A DNA stretch of 64,000 nt from Paludibacter sp. (GTDB taxonomy: Bacteria; Bacteroidota; Bacteroidia; Bacteroidales; Paludibacteraceae): assembly GCA_031292575.1 (NCBI GenBank), contig JARLGX010000015.1, forward strand, positions 1-64,000. The letters run 5' to 3'. Positions within the stretch are counted from its first letter, which is position 1, and every line of letters begins with the position of its first letter. Made by a program: the position numbers and the translations under genes. The notes below the pieces were generated by a model. It had not been told where the DNA came from. It was given only the letters and a program-made list of their open reading frames with translations, and ran no database searches. Below are positions 28,012 through 37,659 of the stretch, one piece after another.

Positions 28012-28047
28012 ATAATTGTGCATTATAGAAAAGAATGCCTAATTTTG
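28012..28047 (+). promoter_or_regulatory. Promoter of the M49 peptidase gene (TTG-N21-TAATTTTG), copy 2 of a duplicated module
   Basis: The -33 TTG is at 28016-28018 and the -7 TAATTTTG at 28040-28047. It matches the LysR-gene promoter module in 33 of 36 bases, including the spacer (tatagaaaagaat). It overlaps the ORF-track ATG at 28035, which therefore cannot be the normal start. Confidence 0.75.
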
Positions 28048-28079
28048 CAATTCGTTTTGATTCGAATAATTCGTGCTTT

Positions 28080-30122
28080 ATGAAAAAACTAACCCTAATT
28101 TGTATGACAACTATGCTACTGGCAAGTGGAGCTGCAAAAGCCACTACGCCCAAAATAGATGATTTCAAGTACTCGGTGGATAAATTTGCCGATATAGAAA
28201 TTCTGCGTTACCGTGTTCCCGATTTTGAAAAACTAAGTTTAAAACAAAAGGAACTTGTTTATTATTTAAACGAGGCTGCACTGGAAGGTCGTGACATTCT
28301 TTATGATCAAAATAATAAATACAATCTCTGCGTTCGTCGCACACTGGAAGCGGTTTACGTAAATTATAACGGCAACCGTAAAACGACTGATTTTCAAAAT
28401 TTAGCCACTTATCTGAAACGAGTTTGGATGGGCAATGGCATACACCACCATTATTCCGAAGATAAATTTGTTCCGGAATTCAGCTCCACCTATTTTGCCG
28501 AAGCGGTTAAAACTATTGATCCTGCAAAACTGCCTCTTTCAAACGGGGAAACAGTTGATGCTTTGATTAATAAACTCACACCGATTCTTTTCGATCCAAC
28601 TGTTTATCCTAAAAAAACGAATCAGGCCGAAGGTGTGGACTTGATTAAAACTTCTGCCAATAATTATTATGGTGATAACGTTTCGCAAGCCGAAGTAGAA
28701 GCATTCTACGGTAAAATGAAAAAACCGAATGACAAAGAACCGGTTTCCTTTGGTATGAATAGTAAATTAGTGAAAGAAAATGGCGTATTGGTAGAAAAAA
28801 CCTACAAAGTGGGTGGGCTTTACAGTTCGGCAATCATCAAAATTATCGGTTGGCTGGAAAAAGCGGCTACAGTTACTGAAAACGATCAACAGAAAGATGT
28901 CATCAATACCTTGATTGATTTCTATCGAACAGGCAATTTAAAAACTTATGATAGATATTCCATTAAATGGGTGGAAGATTTAGCCTCGGATGTCGATTTT
29001 GTAAACGGATTTACCGAAACTTACGGCGACCCGCTTGGGTTGAAAGCCAGCTGGGAATCGATTGTGGATTTTAAAAACATGGAAGCCACCAAACGCACAG
29101 AAATAATCAGCTCCAATGCACAATGGTTTGAATACCATTCACCTATAGACCCAAGGTTCAAGAAAGAAAAAGTAAAAGGTGTTTCGGCTAAAGTAATTAC
29201 AGTGGCAATGCTGGCCGGTGATTGCTATCCGGCAACTCCAATTGGCATTAATTTACCAAATGCCGACTGGATTCGCCATGAATATGGATCAAAATCGGTA
29301 ACCATCGAAAACATTACCGAAGCTTACGATCAGGCTTCATTAGGCAACGGATTTGACGAAGAATTTATGTGGAGCGATGTGGAACGCAAACGTGCGAAAG
29401 ACTTTGGTTCGATGACGAATAATCTTCACACCGACCTGCACGAATGCCTCGGACATGGTTCGGGAAAATTACTTCAGGGAGTTGATCCCGATGCTCTAAA
29501 AGCGTATGGTTCAACTATAGAAGAAGCACGTGCCGATTTATTTGGGTTGTATTATATGGGTGACCCGAAAATGGTAGAACTCGGACTTTTACCTGATAAA
29601 GATGCCTACAAAGCTGAATACTATTCTTATATCATGAATGGATTAATGACTCAACTTACCCGCATTCAGCCTGACAAAAACATTGAAGAAGCGCATATGC
29701 GTAACCGTCAATTAATTGCAGCGTGGGTTTACGAAAAAGGGAAAGCCGACAATGTAATTGAAATGGTGAAAAGAAACGGTGAAACTTTTGTGAAAGTAAA
29801 CAGATACGAGAAATTACGAGTTTTGTTTGGTCAATTGCTGGCAGAAATTCAACGGATTAAATCAACCGGAGACTTTGAAGGCGGAAAAAAGCTAGTGGAA
29901 ACTTATGGGGTAAAAGTTGATAATTCTTTGCACAATGAAGTGTTAGCCCGTTATAAAAAATTAAATCTTGCACCTTACAGAGGTTTCGTGAATCCTGTAT
30001 ATAAACTGGTAGAAAACAGCGAGGGAGAAATAAAAGATATAACTATTTCGTACGACGAAAATTTTGTGGATCAGAATCTTCGATATTCAAAAGATTATTC
30101 AAATTTGCCTACTTTCAATTAA
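28080..30122 (+). CDS. Exported dipeptidyl-peptidase III-like zinc peptidase (family M49)
   Basis: From the chosen ATG the protein has 680 residues, with the signal peptide MKKLTLICMTTMLLASGAAKA. The zinc site is HECLGHGSGK (the M49 HExxGH motif) plus EEARADLFGLYYM, which supplies the third zinc ligand. M49 enzymes remove dipeptides from the N-terminus of oligopeptides. Export suggests a role in periplasmic peptide use. The ORF track starts 15 codons earlier at 28035, but that ATG overlaps the promoter -7 box. The strong terminator of this gene overlaps the 3' end of the convergent coaE. Confidence 0.9.
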   Translation: MKKLTLICMTTMLLASGAAKATTPKIDDFKYSVDKFADIEILRYRVPDFEKLSLKQKELVYYLNEAALEGRDILYDQNNKYNLCVRRTLEAVYVNYNGNRKTTDFQNLATYLKRVWMGNGIHHHYSEDKFVPEFSSTYFAEAVKTIDPAKLPLSNGETVDALINKLTPILFDPTVYPKKTNQAEGVDLIKTSANNYYGDNVSQAEVEAFYGKMKKPNDKEPVSFGMNSKLVKENGVLVEKTYKVGGLYSSAIIKIIGWLEKAATVTENDQQKDVINTLIDFYRTGNLKTYDRYSIKWVEDLASDVDFVNGFTETYGDPLGLKASWESIVDFKNMEATKRTEIISSNAQWFEYHSPIDPRFKKEKVKGVSAKVITVAMLAGDCYPATPIGINLPNADWIRHEYGSKSVTIENITEAYDQASLGNGFDEEFMWSDVERKRAKDFGSMTNNLHTDLHECLGHGSGKLLQGVDPDALKAYGSTIEEARADLFGLYYMGDPKMVELGLLPDKDAYKAEYYSYIMNGLMTQLTRIQPDKNIEEAHMRNRQLIAAWVYEKGKADNVIEMVKRNGETFVKVNRYEKLRVLFGQLLAEIQRIKSTGDFEGGKKLVETYGVKVDNSLHNEVLARYKKLNLAPYRGFVNPVYKLVENSEGEIKDITISYDENFVDQNLRYSKDYSNLPTFN

Positions 30123-30137
30123 ATAAAAATAAAGCTA

Positions 30138-30782
30138 TTAGTAAACGAGGCTATTACCGGTTGAGATGGCCTCGTTTATTTTTTTGTTACGAAATTCCAA
30201 CAATTCAGCAATCAGTTTCCTCATTTTGTCCACTAAAGGTTTATCATCATCTGTATGAATCACAAAATCAGCACGAGTTAACTTTTCTTCTTCAGGAAGT
30301 TGATTGGACATGCGGGCACGAACATGTTCGGGAGTAATACCATCGCGTTTTACAACCCGCTCAATTCGGATATCTTCAGCAGCCGTAATTAGTATAACTT
30401 TATCAACCAACTTATTGAAACCGCTCTCGTATAAAATTGCCGATTCAATAAAAAGCATTTTCTTAGGGAATCTGTTTTGAACCCAATTATTAAAGTCATC
30501 CATAACCAACGGATGCACAATTGAATTTAATTTTGTGAGTAGCTCTGGTTTACTAAAAACTATTTTTCCTAAAGCTGAACGATTTAACCCTTGTTCGGTA
30601 TAAATATCTTTACCAAACATATCTACCAGTTTTTTTCGCATTGTAGAATGCTCATTTTGCAGTCGCCGTGCTTCTAAATCGGTATCGTAAACCGAATATC
30701 CCTCGGCGCGTAACAAGTGTGACAATGTTGATTTCCCACTGCCAATACCTCCTGTTATTCCTATGATTAAAGGTTTGTGCAT
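30138..30782 (-). CDS. coaE: Dephospho-CoA kinase
   Basis: CoaE catalyses the last step of coenzyme A synthesis, phosphorylating the 3'-hydroxyl of dephospho-CoA. The 214-residue protein begins MHKPLIIGITGGIGSGKSTL with the Walker A loop at about residues 9-17. It then has VYDTDLEARRL, the HPLVMDDF segment and IESAILYESGFNKLVD, with a lid region RDGITPEHVRARMSNQLP. The last roughly 14 residues are encoded by DNA that also forms the terminator of the convergent M49 gene. That tail lies past the conserved domain, so the overlap should not affect catalysis. Confidence 0.95.
   Translation of the reverse strand: MHKPLIIGITGGIGSGKSTLSHLLRAEGYSVYDTDLEARRLQNEHSTMRKKLVDMFGKDIYTEQGLNRSALGKIVFSKPELLTKLNSIVHPLVMDDFNNWVQNRFPKKMLFIESAILYESGFNKLVDKVILITAAEDIRIERVVKRDGITPEHVRARMSNQLPEEEKLTRADFVIHTDDDKPLVDKMRKLIAELLEFRNKKINEAISTGNSLVY
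30143..30186 (+). terminator. Rho-independent terminator of the M49 gene, inside the coaE 3' end
   Basis: Stem aaacgaggc / gcctcgttt (30143-30151, 30169-30177) is followed by attttttttg on the plus strand. The hairpin lies entirely within the last codons of coaE. Confidence 0.8.
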
Positions 30783-30890
30783 CTAATCGAAAAAGTATTT
30801 TTTTACATTAGTTTCAACAAATAAACAATTAAACAAACAAAACAGTTCAATCAATCTTTATGAATCTATTCTAATTTGCAAACAATTATT

Positions 30891-32588
30891 TTAGAACCCA
30901 AAACTAAATCCAACTGTAACAGTTGTGTTTTTACCTTGCAGATAAGCGGGAGTAAATAAATCGAGATAGCCTTGTGCGGTTAAACGGTCTTCGCCTATAA
31001 TAGTTGTAGAAGTCAGGTTATATCCCTGAATGTTACTATATGAAACATTTATTATGGCATAAGCATTATTAATTATTTCGTATTGAGCATTAAACCCAAC
31101 TGTATTATTGCTCCAGGTAATATTACCTAAAACAGGTTGGCTGATGATGTTGTCAACTGCTTTACGATTATATTCATATTCGTTTCCGTGTTTTGCACTA
31201 ACATACGACAAACTCAAATCCAATCCTCGCATGGGTTTATAGACCATCGCAAAATAAATTTCCTGCGAATTATCGCCCAGGTAACTTCCAAGATTGTATC
31301 CATTTGAAGCCCATGTTAAAGCGGGTACTGAATGTTTGTAAGTTATGATATTTGTTTGGGTAAATTCTCCAATAAGAGACAGATTGTCAACAGGAAAATT
31401 GCTAAGTTCAGCTCCTATTTTATACGAAATCGGGTTTTTTTGCTTGCTACTTGGTAAAAACCGATCCCAACTAATTTCATCGGCAAAAATAGATGTAAAA
31501 AGATGTAAATGCTTAATATTTCGGGAACTTAAATTCATATAAACCTGAGAATTTTGATTTTCCAAATTCAACCCTTTAGTCAATGTGTGATCGATGGATT
31601 TATAAAATGCAATCGGTATAAAGTATGCCGGTTGAATATTTTCTTCTGCATAAATAATTGAATTACCAATCGATAAATCCAAATTTCGTATTGGAGTAAA
31701 AGTAAACATATTGGCAGCAATAAATTTATTGTTCATCCTGTATTCTTTTTTGCCTGTGTTATCGACATAATATCGTGTAGAATCAATAACATTAGAAACC
31801 AGCCAACCGTGAAAGTAGTCAATTTGAAACCATTTAGCCGGTTTCAAGTGCAAAGTAAGCATTGGAAAAGAAGGTGCTCTGCCTGAAAGAATATTTGAGC
31901 CGTGATAATTATCTCCCCAGATTACATTGTCCTTTACCAACCCAACTGAACCCCAGTTCCAGGCATATTTAATTCCTCCACGCGAATCACTATAATCTCC
32001 GCCGTATGATGCTTCCTTATATTCATAACCCGGATAATCATTCAAATAAGTTGGTCGAGCCAATAATGGGCCATTGTTCGAGATGTCTCTTAAACTGCCA
32101 TAAACACTCAGGTTTTTACCAATCATTGTTTGTAAATCCACACCATACCATCGTTTTATCAACGTTCCGTTAGTATTTTTAGTAATATCCATACCTAATA
32201 TTGGAGTTATTCGGGCACGAAACAAAGTGTCGCGGTAAGTAAAAGCTGGTTGAAGCAACGCAAGTGTATGTTGATCGTTTTTGGATAAATTAAGTTGTGA
32301 GTCAGGAAGTTTATCTTGTTCCAATGCAAATTCATTCAGAAAAAATTTCAATTCCTGTAGCTGGCGTCTGTTTAAATCTTTTTCATGAGTCTGAGCTTCA
32401 AGTAATTTATCAGCAATATACTTTCTTGAATAAGGTTTTACAACTGAATTCAATTCTATTAATCCTTCATTGGCCAATTCGTCCAGATAATCGTAAATTC
32501 GGGTGTACGAAATATGTTCAGGTATATCTTGTGCCGAAACAGCAAATATGGATAGTAATAATATTATTGATAGAATAGCTTTTTTCAT
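30891..32588 (-). CDS. Capsule assembly Wzi-like outer-membrane protein
   Basis: The 565-residue protein (from the chosen start) has signal peptide MKKAILSIILLLSIFAVSAQ. It has a helical N-terminal region (RIYDYLDELANEGLIELNSV, about 35-55) and then a long stretch of amphipathic beta strands ending in a terminal aromatic residue (VTVGFSFGF), typical of an outer-membrane barrel. The combination matches Bacteroidota proteins annotated as Wzi family, after the E. coli lectin that attaches capsule to the surface. Whether this protein binds capsule is not known. The ORF track starts nine codons upstream, but the signal peptide supports MKKAIL. No polysaccharide cluster adjoins it. Confidence 0.78.
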   Translation of the reverse strand: MKKAILSIILLLSIFAVSAQDIPEHISYTRIYDYLDELANEGLIELNSVVKPYSRKYIADKLLEAQTHEKDLNRRQLQELKFFLNEFALEQDKLPDSQLNLSKNDQHTLALLQPAFTYRDTLFRARITPILGMDITKNTNGTLIKRWYGVDLQTMIGKNLSVYGSLRDISNNGPLLARPTYLNDYPGYEYKEASYGGDYSDSRGGIKYAWNWGSVGLVKDNVIWGDNYHGSNILSGRAPSFPMLTLHLKPAKWFQIDYFHGWLVSNVIDSTRYYVDNTGKKEYRMNNKFIAANMFTFTPIRNLDLSIGNSIIYAEENIQPAYFIPIAFYKSIDHTLTKGLNLENQNSQVYMNLSSRNIKHLHLFTSIFADEISWDRFLPSSKQKNPISYKIGAELSNFPVDNLSLIGEFTQTNIITYKHSVPALTWASNGYNLGSYLGDNSQEIYFAMVYKPMRGLDLSLSYVSAKHGNEYEYNRKAVDNIISQPVLGNITWSNNTVGFNAQYEIINNAYAIINVSYSNIQGYNLTSTTIIGEDRLTAQGYLDLFTPAYLQGKNTTVTVGFSFGF

Positions 32589-32687
32589 AAATACGAATTG
32601 AACTAATTTAAACAAATAAGACGATTTTCAGACTTTAATTCTGAAAAGACAATACAACTTTTCAACTTTAGCTTTACTAATTCTTAA

Positions 32688-34685
32688 CTATTTTACATAC
32701 ATTATGCTCGCAGAGGATGGAGCAACAACAAATGAACTATAGTCTATCACAGAAATTCCGTTTAAATTAATTTCACCATCGTTACACACCAAATTCCACT
32801 CACCTTGAGGAATTTGCACCGAAACCGGCTTTCGATTTCCATTATAAATCACCAAAATATCTTTCCACACTTCTTCATTCACATGATCGGTAAGCATGAA
32901 AGCAACAACATTCGGAGTGTTCATATTGATGAATTTCAAATGTTGCTGAACCATTTCCTGAGTTGGCATACGGAATGCAGCATGTGCTTTACGCAAGGCA
33001 ATTAAACCCTGATAATAATTAAAAATATCTTTGTGGGTGGTTTTTGAATCCCAATTAATTTGATTAATTGAATCGGGCGATTGAAACGTATTATGAATCC
33101 CTTTTTTATTCCGGTACAACTCTTCTCCTGCATAAATAAATGGCACACCTTGCGATGTAAATACAATAGTCTGAGCCAATTTATCGAAACGAACTATTTC
33201 TTCATCCGTTGCATTTGCCGGTTTAGATTCCATTAATTTATCATACAAACACATATCGTCATGGCAAGACACATAGTTTATAATCTGAATCGGATTATTT
33301 ACATACGGAGCTTTTGAATATAGAAGCTTTGAATAATCGATACTGTCATGTTGAGTTGCAGCAACGACGCCAAACTTCACGCTTTCTTCCAAACTATCAG
33401 CCCCAGAAACGAAGCCCGGAATCTGAGAATGCATCCAACTACCTTTAAGTGCATCACGCAAATCGTCACTAAATACGGCAATGTTATCCAGCTGTTTTGC
33501 ATTTTTCTTTACTGCACGCTTTTCTTCAGCAAGTGGTGAAGCAGCAGCTGTCCATCCTTCGCCATACATAAATATAGTTGGGTCAATTTTATCTAATGCA
33601 GCACGAATGGCATTCATCGTTACAATGTCATGAATTCCCATCAAATCGAAACGAAAACCATCAATATGATATTCAGTTGCCCAATAAACCACAGATTCAA
33701 TCATAAATTTACGCATCATGGCACGCTCCGAAGCCGTTTCATTTCCACAACCTGATGCATTTGACCAGGTACTATCGGCATTATGACGATAGAAATAACC
33801 TGGGGCCAACAAATCCAGATGAGACCCCTTCCCTTTTGCTGTATGATTATAAACAACATCCATAATGACCCGAATGCCAGCTTGATGAAGCGATTGAACC
33901 ATTTCTTTAAATTCTTTGATACGTGTTACCGGATTATATGGGTTCGTTGAATAGCTACCTTCGGGAACATTATAATTTTCAGGATCATAACCCCAGTTAT
34001 ACTTATTCTCGTTTAGTTTTGTTTCATCAATAGAAGCAAAATCAAAAACCGGCAACAAATGTACGTGCGTAATTCCTAATTCTTTCAAGTGGTCAATACC
34101 GGTAGATTCGCCTGCAGAATTTTTAGTTCCATGTTCAGTAAAAGCGAGAAATTTGCCTTTATTTTTCATTCCTGAGTTTGGAGAAACAGAAAAATCACGG
34201 ACATGAACTTCGTATAAAACTATGTCTGTAAAGTTTTTTAAAGGAGGGCGAACATCATTTTCCCAACCTGAAGGGTTTGTTTCAGCAAAATCAATGATTG
34301 CAGCCCGTTTCCCATTCACACCAGTAGCTTTTACCCACATTCCCGGTGTTTCTTCAAGCCATTTTTCATTTACTTTAATTTGGAAAGTATAGAATTTACC
34401 CTTTAGGTCTTCTTTTATTTTCAGCAACCAAGTTCCTTTTTCGGAACGATTCATATCAAGTGTTTGGTATGCTCCACCATCATTTCCATTATCATAAAGC
34501 AATAACTTTACTTCCGATGCTGTGGGAGCCCAAACCCGAAAACTCGAAGCTTGTGGTGAATAAGTTAGTTCCAAATCATTTCCGTCATAAACAGGATAAT
34601 CGTCGTAAGTTGCATAATGCGGAGTTGAACTACAAGCGCATAACATTCCAGCCATTAGTAATAAAATTAATTGGGTTTTCTTCAT
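32688..34685 (-). CDS. Type I pullulanase lipoprotein (GH13)
   Basis: The 665-residue exported lipoprotein (lipobox LCAC, Cys18) debranches alpha-1,6 linkages in pullulan, amylopectin or glycogen. An N-terminal CBM48-like domain (FRVWAPTASEVKLLLYD, about 47-63) precedes the GH13 barrel. The pullulanase signature YNWGYDPENY is present. Catalytic-site motifs are GFRFDLMG with the nucleophile Asp, MYGEGW with the acid/base Glu, and VSCHDD with the third acid. Surface or periplasmic location suggests starch or glycogen use, yet no SusCD pair is nearby. The gene is complete and transcribed alone or with the upstream M3 peptidase gene. Confidence 0.93.
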   Translation of the reverse strand: MKKTQLILLLMAGMLCACSSTPHYATYDDYPVYDGNDLELTYSPQASSFRVWAPTASEVKLLLYDNGNDGGAYQTLDMNRSEKGTWLLKIKEDLKGKFYTFQIKVNEKWLEETPGMWVKATGVNGKRAAIIDFAETNPSGWENDVRPPLKNFTDIVLYEVHVRDFSVSPNSGMKNKGKFLAFTEHGTKNSAGESTGIDHLKELGITHVHLLPVFDFASIDETKLNENKYNWGYDPENYNVPEGSYSTNPYNPVTRIKEFKEMVQSLHQAGIRVIMDVVYNHTAKGKGSHLDLLAPGYFYRHNADSTWSNASGCGNETASERAMMRKFMIESVVYWATEYHIDGFRFDLMGIHDIVTMNAIRAALDKIDPTIFMYGEGWTAAASPLAEEKRAVKKNAKQLDNIAVFSDDLRDALKGSWMHSQIPGFVSGADSLEESVKFGVVAATQHDSIDYSKLLYSKAPYVNNPIQIINYVSCHDDMCLYDKLMESKPANATDEEIVRFDKLAQTIVFTSQGVPFIYAGEELYRNKKGIHNTFQSPDSINQINWDSKTTHKDIFNYYQGLIALRKAHAAFRMPTQEMVQQHLKFINMNTPNVVAFMLTDHVNEEVWKDILVIYNGNRKPVSVQIPQGEWNLVCNDGEINLNGISVIDYSSFVVAPSSASIMYVK

Positions 34686-34751
34686 AATATTTTGAATGAA
34701 ATATGTTTCTCTATTTTTGAGAATAAATACAAGCTTTAAATCTAATCTCTT

Positions 34752-36866
34752 TTAGTTTTTACTTCCTGTCGATTCTTGATTAATCCCATCTCGTTTCAAA
34801 ATGGCATCAATGGTTGGTTCCTGACCACGAAAACGCTTGTATAAAATCATCGGATTTTCAGTTCCGCCTTTTTCAAGTATATTTTTACGAAATGATTCTG
34901 CTGTTTCTTTATCAAAAATTCCATTTTTTGCAAATACTGAAAATGCATCAGCATCAAGCACTTCTGCCCATTTATAACTATAATAACCAGCTGCATATCC
35001 TCCGGCAAAAATATGACTAAAGGTTGTACTCATTCCTGTATTTGAAACTATTGGCAAAATCTGAGTGGAAGCCATCGCCTTGGTTTCATAATTAATTACA
35101 TCTCCATCAAAAGGTTTTTCGATGGTATGCCAGGCCATATCCAAATACCCAAAACTCAATTGGCGCAAACAGAAATATGCGTTATTAAAATTTTCTGAAT
35201 CTTTTATTTTTTGAATCAAATCAGCAGGAATTTTTTCTCCGGTCTGATAATGTTTGGCAAAGCCATCTAAAAATTCTTTCTCCGAAGCCCAGTTTTCCAT
35301 TATTTGCGACGGGAGCTCCACAAAATCACGGTAAACGTTGGTGCCTGAAAGAGATTGGTAAGTACATTTGGTAAGCATTCCATGAAGCGAATGACCAAAT
35401 TCATGCAGAAATGTTTTTACTTCATCAAATGTCAACAAAGCCGGCTTTGAATCAGTAGGACGTGTAAAGTTCATAACCAGAGTAATTTGCGGACGACTAT
35501 CAGTTTTACCATCCATCCATTGAGCCTTAAAATCATTCATCCACGCACCTGCACGCTTACCATCGCGCGGATGAAAATCTGTATAAAGAACTGCTATGAA
35601 CTTTCCATTTTCATCAGTCACATCATAGGCATCAACCTCTTTATTATAAACCTGAATTTTTGAGTTTTTTATAAACTGTATTCCATATAATCGTGTTGCC
35701 AAACCAAAAACTCCTTTTTTTACACTTTCCAGTTCAAAATAAGGTTTCAGCATTTCATCATTTACCAAAAATTTTTCATCTTTCAATTTTTCGGAATAGT
35801 ATGACCAATCCCAGGGTTGAATTTTAAAATAAGCACCATTTCTATTGGCATATTCCTGTACTTCAGCGTATTCTTTTTCGGCCGTTGGTTTATAAGCCGT
35901 CAGAAGTTTATCGAGTAAATTATATACATTTTCTTTGTTTTCTGCCATTCGATCTATCAACTCGTAATCAGCAAAAGACTTATAACCAAGTAAATTGGCA
36001 ATCATTAATCGGGTATTAACTATTTTTTTTACATTCTCACGGTTGTCAAATTCGCCACCAGACATACATTTGCTTGAATAAGCCATGTATAATTCGCGTC
36101 GTAAATCGCGATTATCAGCATATTTCATTACCGGAACATAACAAGTAGTTTTTAGATTAAGCAACCAACCTTCTTGTCCGGCATTCTTAGCATTCGCAGC
36201 CAACATGTCAAGTAAATCTGAGGGCAATCCACTAAGTGAATCCTTCTTAGTTATCAACAACTTATATTGATTTGTTTCTCTCAGTACATTTTGTCCGTAT
36301 TGAAGCGTCAAAAGACTTAAATTCTTTGATAATTCTCGGTAAATGACTTTGTCTGGTTCTGAAAGGTTAGCTCCATTATTGGCAAATCCTTCATAGGTTT
36401 GTTTCAAAAGTATTTGTTGTTCGGGCGTAAGTTTCAGCTTATCTTTTTGTAAATAAACTGCTTTAACACGTGCAAAAAGCTTTTCATTCAATCGGATTGA
36501 ATTTGCATGTTCAGTTTCGAGTGGTGAGATTTTTTCTGCAAGAGCTTGTAAATCATCTGTAGTTTCGGAACCCAGCAGATTATAGAAAGGTGAACTTACT
36601 TTTGTTAGCAACGAACCTGATTTTTCAAGTGCAACTATTGTATTTTCAAAAGTCGGTGACTCAGAATTATTAATTATAGTAGCAATTTCAACCATATGCT
36701 GTTTCATTGCCTCCTCAAAAGCAGGGAAATAATTTTCTGTTTTAATTTCATTAAAGGGAATTGTTTGATGTGGAGTTTTGTAAGTTTCCAACAACGGATT
36801 TCCTCCTAGAACGGTTGCTGCAAGTAAGATTGTTGACATTAGTAATGTAATTTTTTTAATTCCCAT
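34752..36866 (-). CDS. Exported M3 family zinc oligopeptidase (Dcp/OpdA-like)
   Basis: The 704-residue peptidase has an N-terminal signal (MGIKKITLLMSTILLAATVL) and the M3 zinc motif FLHEFGHSLHGML. Flanking conserved segments are GKRAGAWMNDF, VMNFTRPT and HIFAGGYAAGYYSYKWAEVL. These match peptidyl-dipeptidase Dcp, which releases C-terminal dipeptides. The protein is close to full Dcp length. A near-perfect promoter lies just upstream. Together with the M49 enzyme it gives the cell two exported dipeptide-releasing peptidases. Confidence 0.93.
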   Translation of the reverse strand: MGIKKITLLMSTILLAATVLGGNPLLETYKTPHQTIPFNEIKTENYFPAFEEAMKQHMVEIATIINNSESPTFENTIVALEKSGSLLTKVSSPFYNLLGSETTDDLQALAEKISPLETEHANSIRLNEKLFARVKAVYLQKDKLKLTPEQQILLKQTYEGFANNGANLSEPDKVIYRELSKNLSLLTLQYGQNVLRETNQYKLLITKKDSLSGLPSDLLDMLAANAKNAGQEGWLLNLKTTCYVPVMKYADNRDLRRELYMAYSSKCMSGGEFDNRENVKKIVNTRLMIANLLGYKSFADYELIDRMAENKENVYNLLDKLLTAYKPTAEKEYAEVQEYANRNGAYFKIQPWDWSYYSEKLKDEKFLVNDEMLKPYFELESVKKGVFGLATRLYGIQFIKNSKIQVYNKEVDAYDVTDENGKFIAVLYTDFHPRDGKRAGAWMNDFKAQWMDGKTDSRPQITLVMNFTRPTDSKPALLTFDEVKTFLHEFGHSLHGMLTKCTYQSLSGTNVYRDFVELPSQIMENWASEKEFLDGFAKHYQTGEKIPADLIQKIKDSENFNNAYFCLRQLSFGYLDMAWHTIEKPFDGDVINYETKAMASTQILPIVSNTGMSTTFSHIFAGGYAAGYYSYKWAEVLDADAFSVFAKNGIFDKETAESFRKNILEKGGTENPMILYKRFRGQEPTIDAILKRDGINQESTGSKN

Positions 36867-36903
36867 TTTAAAGAATAATGAAAAACGTTGTAAAAATATT
36901 TTT

Positions 36904-36935
36904 CAAAATTACTTATAATAATTCAATTTTACAAA
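36904..36935 (-). promoter_or_regulatory. Promoter of the M3 peptidase gene (TTTG-N20-TAATTTTG)
   Basis: On the minus strand -33 TTTG (36932-36935) and -7 TAATTTTG (36904-36911) are 20 bp apart. The predicted start near 36898 leaves about 30 nt to the ATG. Confidence 0.78.
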
Positions 36936-37011
36936 CCGTGAATTCTTTAATTCTGAAAGGGAAAAAAGAAGTATAAATGAATCTGGTAACTTGGAAATTG
37001 TTTGATACGTA

Positions 37012-37052
37012 TATAAAAAACACACTACTGAAATCTTCCAGTAGTGTGTTTC
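37012..37052 (-). terminator. Rho-independent terminator of mgsA
   Basis: Perfect 11-bp stem acacactactg / cagtagtgtgt with an 8-nt loop, followed on the minus strand by a T-tract (tttttt). It lies 16 bp past the mgsA stop. Confidence 0.88.
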
Positions 37053-37067
37053 ATTTATATCTTTTAT

Positions 37068-37511
37068 TTATCGATTAAACTTAACATATTTAGGTTCAGT
37101 AGGCACATAATCTTCACTGTCCCAAAGCGTACTTGTAATCATTAAATCAGCACTATAGCGATTACAAGCAATAGGAACATTGTGTACACGACATTGTCGC
37201 AAAAGCATTTGAATGTCTGCTTCATGAGGCTGCGCATTTAAATCATCTATTAAAAAAACTGCCAGATTAATTTGTTTGCGAACTACCAAAGCTGCAATTT
37301 CAGCATCTCCGCCTAAAGGTCCGGAATTCATACAGGTAATTTCTACATCCACTCCTTTTTCATTCATTGCTTTTTGAATCAGGCTACCCGTGGTTCCTGT
37401 ACAAATTAATTTATGTTTGGATAACATGTCGGCATTAAAAACTGCCCATTCAACCATATCGGCTTTACGTCTATCATGAGCAACCAGTGCAATTGTCAAT
37501 TGTTTGTTCAT
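37068..37511 (-). CDS. mgsA: Methylglyoxal synthase
   Basis: MgsA converts dihydroxyacetone phosphate to methylglyoxal plus phosphate, an overflow route around lower glycolysis. From the chosen start the 147-residue protein begins MNKQLTIALVAHDRRKADMV. It shows the phosphate-binding GTTGSLI, the catalytic-Asp loop MNSGPLGGDAEIAAL and the QPHEADIQMLLR segment. The ORF track begins eight codons earlier at 37535. The promoter -7 box at 37540-37547 predicts transcription starting around 37533, downstream of that ATG, so 37511 is preferred; it also matches the family N-terminus. Confidence 0.93.
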   Translation of the reverse strand: MNKQLTIALVAHDRRKADMVEWAVFNADMLSKHKLICTGTTGSLIQKAMNEKGVDVEITCMNSGPLGGDAEIAALVVRKQINLAVFLIDDLNAQPHEADIQMLLRQCRVHNVPIACNRYSADLMITSTLWDSEDYVPTEPKYVKFNR

Positions 37512-37539
37512 ACGTTCATTATTTTCATTATTCATTCTA

Positions 37540-37569
37540 CAAAGTTAATGCATTTTACTATTTAAACAA
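37540..37569 (-). promoter_or_regulatory. mgsA promoter (TTG-N19-TAACTTTG)
   Basis: On the minus strand the -33 TTG (37567-37569) and -7 TAACTTTG (37540-37547) are 19 bp apart. Transcription would begin about 20 nt upstream of the chosen mgsA start codon. Confidence 0.72.
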
Positions 37570-37659
37570 TGCCTATTTGTAAAAGTTCTTGAAAAATGAA
37601 AAGCATAATGCTTTATTTGTGAATTTCTTTATACTTTTGCATTCACACAATACAAACAT

